The translations under genes were made by a program, and so were the position numbers. Source: Lepisosteus oculatus (Eukaryota; Chordata; Actinopteri; Semionotiformes; Lepisosteidae). Taken from it: a stretch of DNA of 64,000 nt. The DNA lies in NCBI RefSeq assembly GCF_040954835.1, contig NC_090723.1, positions 506,001 to 570,000 of the forward strand. The letters are read 5' to 3'. The stretch's first letter is position 1; each line of letters starts with the position of its first letter. Below are positions 60,455-64,000 of the stretch, in pieces. Below the pieces are notes generated by a model. It had not been told where the DNA came from, searched no databases, and saw only the letters and a program-made list of their open reading frames with translations.

Positions 60455-63400
60455 GGCGAGCTTTTGTCCCAGTAAGCTTTTCAGGAATCCTAGCTGTGTG
60501 CATGAACACAGCTCCGTTTTCAGGATGCTCAGCTGGTAGTGGCGGTGTGTACTGCTGGGCTGCTACTGTGACACTGGACCATTGGTGAAGAACTACAAGA
60601 GCGTATGTTCTTCACAGATACCAGACTTCCCAGTTTCCTGGCAGCCAGTCCAAGGGCTCAGTGTACAGTTATTGAAGGAGTTTCTGTGTGTGATATGTGT
60701 ATATGTGCACATATATGTGCATGTGTGATAAATGCGTGTTTAAAAGTGCCCTTGGGAATAGAAACAAGCAAAGGCCGCTTGAGGCCGGGCGCTGGCGTCC
60801 CACTGCGCTGCGAGGGCCAGGGGCGCCGGCGTCCCACCGCTCTCTGAGGGACTCCCTTGCAGGGATGCTGTAGAGGAGAAATACTGTACCCAGCATGGTT
60901 TCAGAGGCCTGTGAGTCACAGCTTTCATATCCAACGGGTCTGCTAACAAGTGTGCCCTTTCCTTGATGCTGGAACATCACTGGAAAGAAAGAAGAGCAGT
61001 TTTGCCCTGCTGATCTCAATGCAGTATTGAGCTTTCTTATCCGAGACAAGGACAGTGTGCTTCCTGTGCTGCCACTCTATGGTTTGTTTCTGCTCGTCTA
61101 CCTCCTGCCCCTGACGAGTGTCAGTCAGTCCCGGGGGCCTGCTGGCACCGATCCACATCCTCACACTTCTGAATGTGAACTTCACACTCTCTGGATCACT
61201 GGCCGGTTCCCCGAGGGGGATGAGGCAAAGGGTTCAAAGTGAAGTCACGGCGCCCCTTTTGTTAACAGAGGTGTGGGTTTCTGATTGTTACTGACCTATT
61301 GGCCAGCTTCAGAGCTCCCTTGCTGCCCCCATAGCGCTGACTTTACACGTGCAGGGCTGTCCTCCGCAGGGCAGGATCACACAGCGTGTCCTTGGAGGCT
61401 GTTTCAGTGCTTGAAGTCCTCCTCTCTGCTGTCAGACCTGCAGGCAATGCTGGGCTTGGTGGGTACCAGAAGTCGGGAGGTTGAGCTCCCAAACCTCACC
61501 CGGGCAAGCCCAGCAGACCAGTAGACCTGCTAAAATCTCTTCTCGGTGCAGCAATGTGTAATTTACATTTTCTGGGTCATCACTCAGCTGGGTATAAGAG
61601 CTGATTCCAGCCTCCTGCACTTTCTAATACGACACCTAATCTCCAAGGGAATGTTACTTTTCACAGCAATAAATATTCCCTTATCAAAGGCAATTGCTTT
61701 CTTTCTCCAGCAGCCTTAGTGCAGTGAGGATTTAATGTTTCACCGTGACACTGTAGAGGCTGTGGCAGCAGTATTTCTGTTCCTTATTTATTTTCACACT
61801 CTGCTCAAGGGCTGGAAAGAGATGCTGTCGGCGTCAGCGATAAGTTGATTTATCATCAGGAACACGCAAATAAACAACATGACGGGATTGTCACGCCGAG
61901 TCTCCTCCAGGACTGCAGACCCCTCCGACTCAGGCATCTTCAGAGTGGTGTGACAGCCTCCATAGCCTTTGGGTCCCCTGATACCTGTTCGGATTGAGCA
62001 CAGGCAAGGGAGACGTAACACCCGTCCAGATGACTTTGTCATTCTGTGTTCCAAAAGCTGCACTTTGGAAGACAGCAGAAATGCAGGGATATTGTGCGGA
62101 GTGAAAGTGGAGACTCTAAATCAGGGCAGATTTTATTCCCACTGCCTTTTATAAGACCTTATTTGGAACATTTGTTTTTGCAGCACCAAAACGACTTTGG
62201 TGTCCTGGATAGGTTTCAGGCACTGTCTAGAATAATTACCGGTTTAAAAGAAAAGTAACATACAGACAGTTTAAAGGATATGAATCTGTTTAGTATTGAC
62301 CAGAGGGAATTAAAAACTTCAACCAAGTGCTTAAGGATCCTGATGGGTATTGACAAAGTCAACACAATGGACTCCTTTAGTATCAGCAATGAAACAAAGA
62401 CCTGAAATTAAGGGGTGATGTATTTAAGATTGAAAACAGAAGGCTCCTCTTCGGAAAAAGATCCGTGACTTGGAAGTGGACTCTTTCAGGAAATGTCTAG
62501 ATGCGATTCTGCAATCGATACGCCAATAACCGCCACACGATTAGCATGGATTGAACGGGCCTCCTTTGTACTTTTTATATGTTGCATGTCTTTTCATTTG
62601 GCTAAATCTTCAGCTGTGCTGCATGCCGATCTATTGCCATTCCTCACTGAGGTCAGAAAGGTGATTAATATATATTGAGTAATTACTCATCAAAGCAGCC
62701 TTATAGATCCACAGAAGAGGGTGGTGAACCTCATTAGCGCCATGAATGTAATCTTTCTGAGCGGCAGCTTACTGGCTCCGTGAGAACACCAGCAATTTAT
62801 GGACATTATTTCCTGATGCCGTTTCACAGATACACGTTATGACTTATTGAGCACTTTCGTCACGGTTAAAATCCAGCCTGGAGATGGACTGAAACCATTG
62901 CTGCATCTGCTGCTCTCTTGAAAAATAGCTTGAAGGTGTGCAGGTCTCTGAAACTGCTCAACAAGTCAGAATTTTCATTGGCTAATATTTTACCATTGAA
63001 AATACTCAGCAACTGTGAATCTACAGATGGCTTTCTATGCAATCTATGGTGAACATTTTGATTCAACACTGATGCCGTGGAGCCACAGCCAAACAGGTTG
63101 TAGATGATAATTTACATCACCAATTTCGAAAGATGGGGAAGAATTTCAGTGTTAGCAGTTAGGTTGTGAAACGAAGTAGTTTTCAGTTTTGGGGGGATTA
63201 AAATGAGTGCCTGTGAGCTCTCAAGGGACAGAGGTCTCTTAAATGATCAGAGTAGTTAATTCATCACTAATTTGCAGGTGCTACCAATCTGCAGAAACAG
63301 GTGTCCTGTCTGGCTAACTGGATAGAGGTAGTAAACTCTCTTCAGATTTCATGACAAAATGAGCACAATCTGCCTTTTCTACATACAAAACAATTTCTGT

Positions 63401-63707
63401 GTGGTTTGGCAGCAGTGTGGAGCTTAGATCTTGGGCAGGGAGCGAGGACCTTCACTCAGATGGCTACTGCAGTGTCCAGCTGTGTAACAGATCTAAGTCA
63501 CTTCAGATAGACATGTCAGACAAATTAATAATGAGAATCCTAGCGAGGCAGATGAGTGATTGTGCGTCTGAGACGATCCTGCAGCCTCCTCCAGTGTCCG
63601 GTGTGTGTTGTCTTGGCAGTATGCACTGTCATTGGTGTTGCATGTCTACTGTGTGCTGGCTGTCTGTTAATCTATGGTCGAAGTGTAAAGAATGCTGTGG
63701 TCAGCCT

Positions 63708-63725
63708 GCTGCCCCCTGCTGGTGC
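63708..63725 (-). promoter_or_regulatory. CTCF-like motif
   Basis: The text 'gctgccccctgctggtgc' resembles a CTCF core on the minus strand, nearly the same as the one at 38476. Confidence 0.3.
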
Positions 63726-64000
63726 TGGGAGTGACAGCCCCACTCAGCACAGTGACCCCTCCCCGAGGAAGAAACTGCTTCCTCTGCTTGTCCCCGTTTG
63801 CAGGAATGAAAAATCACAGCTTTTGTATTGTTTTACATGTCATGCTTGTAACACAAGATCAAAACTAGATATTGTCCATTTTAAATGTGGACTTTCATCA
63901 ACGATTTATTAGATCTACAAGGATGAAAATAGCTCATTGCTGTTTTCCCAGTATAACCAATAAATCTTTTTGCACGCGTATTATCGTGCTGTTCATCCGA

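Larger units (their letters stand above)
54625..64000 (+). other. Probable intron or flank of the next gene, no coding exon recognised
   Basis: The stretch after the CpG-island donor has no exon I can identify with a known family. It contains two small minisatellites (55659-55742, 56651-56860), a perfect hairpin (55536-55562), an AT microsatellite (60438-60454), a CTCF-like motif (63708-63725), a hydrophobic open segment (63620-63912) and an AATAAA at 63959-63964. Confidence 0.4.

Overview
The window is vertebrate nuclear DNA, most likely from a ray-finned fish. Protein-coding exons are split by GT-AG introns, CpG-rich promoter regions stand out, and coding exons have very GC-rich third positions. 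Decayed SINE and LINE copies of types common in fish lie between the genes. GC-rich exons in an AT-richer background would suit a non-teleost such as gar or bowfin, but I cannot prove the species. I found no prokaryotic genes, CRISPR array, intact transposase or recognisable viral gene.

Three genes are recognised, all on the + strand. (1) Bases 1-2213 hold the last intron and terminal coding exon of ZNF652 (zinc-finger repressor), followed by an AT-rich 3' UTR to about 4.36 kb. (2) PHOSPHO1 (a HAD-family phosphocholine/phosphoethanolamine phosphatase of mineralising tissue) has a CpG-rich promoter and first exon near 18.55-19.0 kb. A second non-coding exon lies at 19538-19604, and the whole phosphatase domain sits in one exon ending at 25115. 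(3) EFTUD2 (U5 snRNP GTPase, Snu114/U5-116K) is complete. It has one non-coding and 27 coding exons (31.4-47.5 kb); every splice junction could be placed and the joined reading frame is 970 codons plus stop. A poly(A) signal lies at 48448.

Right of EFTUD2, a second CpG island (53.98-54.73 kb) ends at a strong splice donor. It looks like the non-coding first exon of another + strand gene whose coding part lies beyond the window. By comparison with human gene order it could be GJC1 (connexin 45), but no coding sequence supports this.

The rest is intergenic or intronic sequence. It carries a tRNA-derived SINE with both pol III boxes (11.84 kb) and at least eight copies or fragments of a fish-type SINE-like repeat. 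It also has three co-oriented copies of a roughly 350-500 bp family carrying a ZNF143/THAP11-like motif, CR1/L2-type LINE relics, and minisatellites. One minisatellite runs straight into an EFTUD2 splice acceptor. The three genes do not form a pathway: ZNF652 and PHOSPHO1 are neighbours in human too, whereas EFTUD2 is several megabases away on the same human chromosome arm. I found no convincing new biological system; the most checkable oddities are the EFTUD2 minisatellite acceptor, an in-frame pseudo-exon in EFTUD2 intron 13, and a possible alternative PHOSPHO1 N-terminus.
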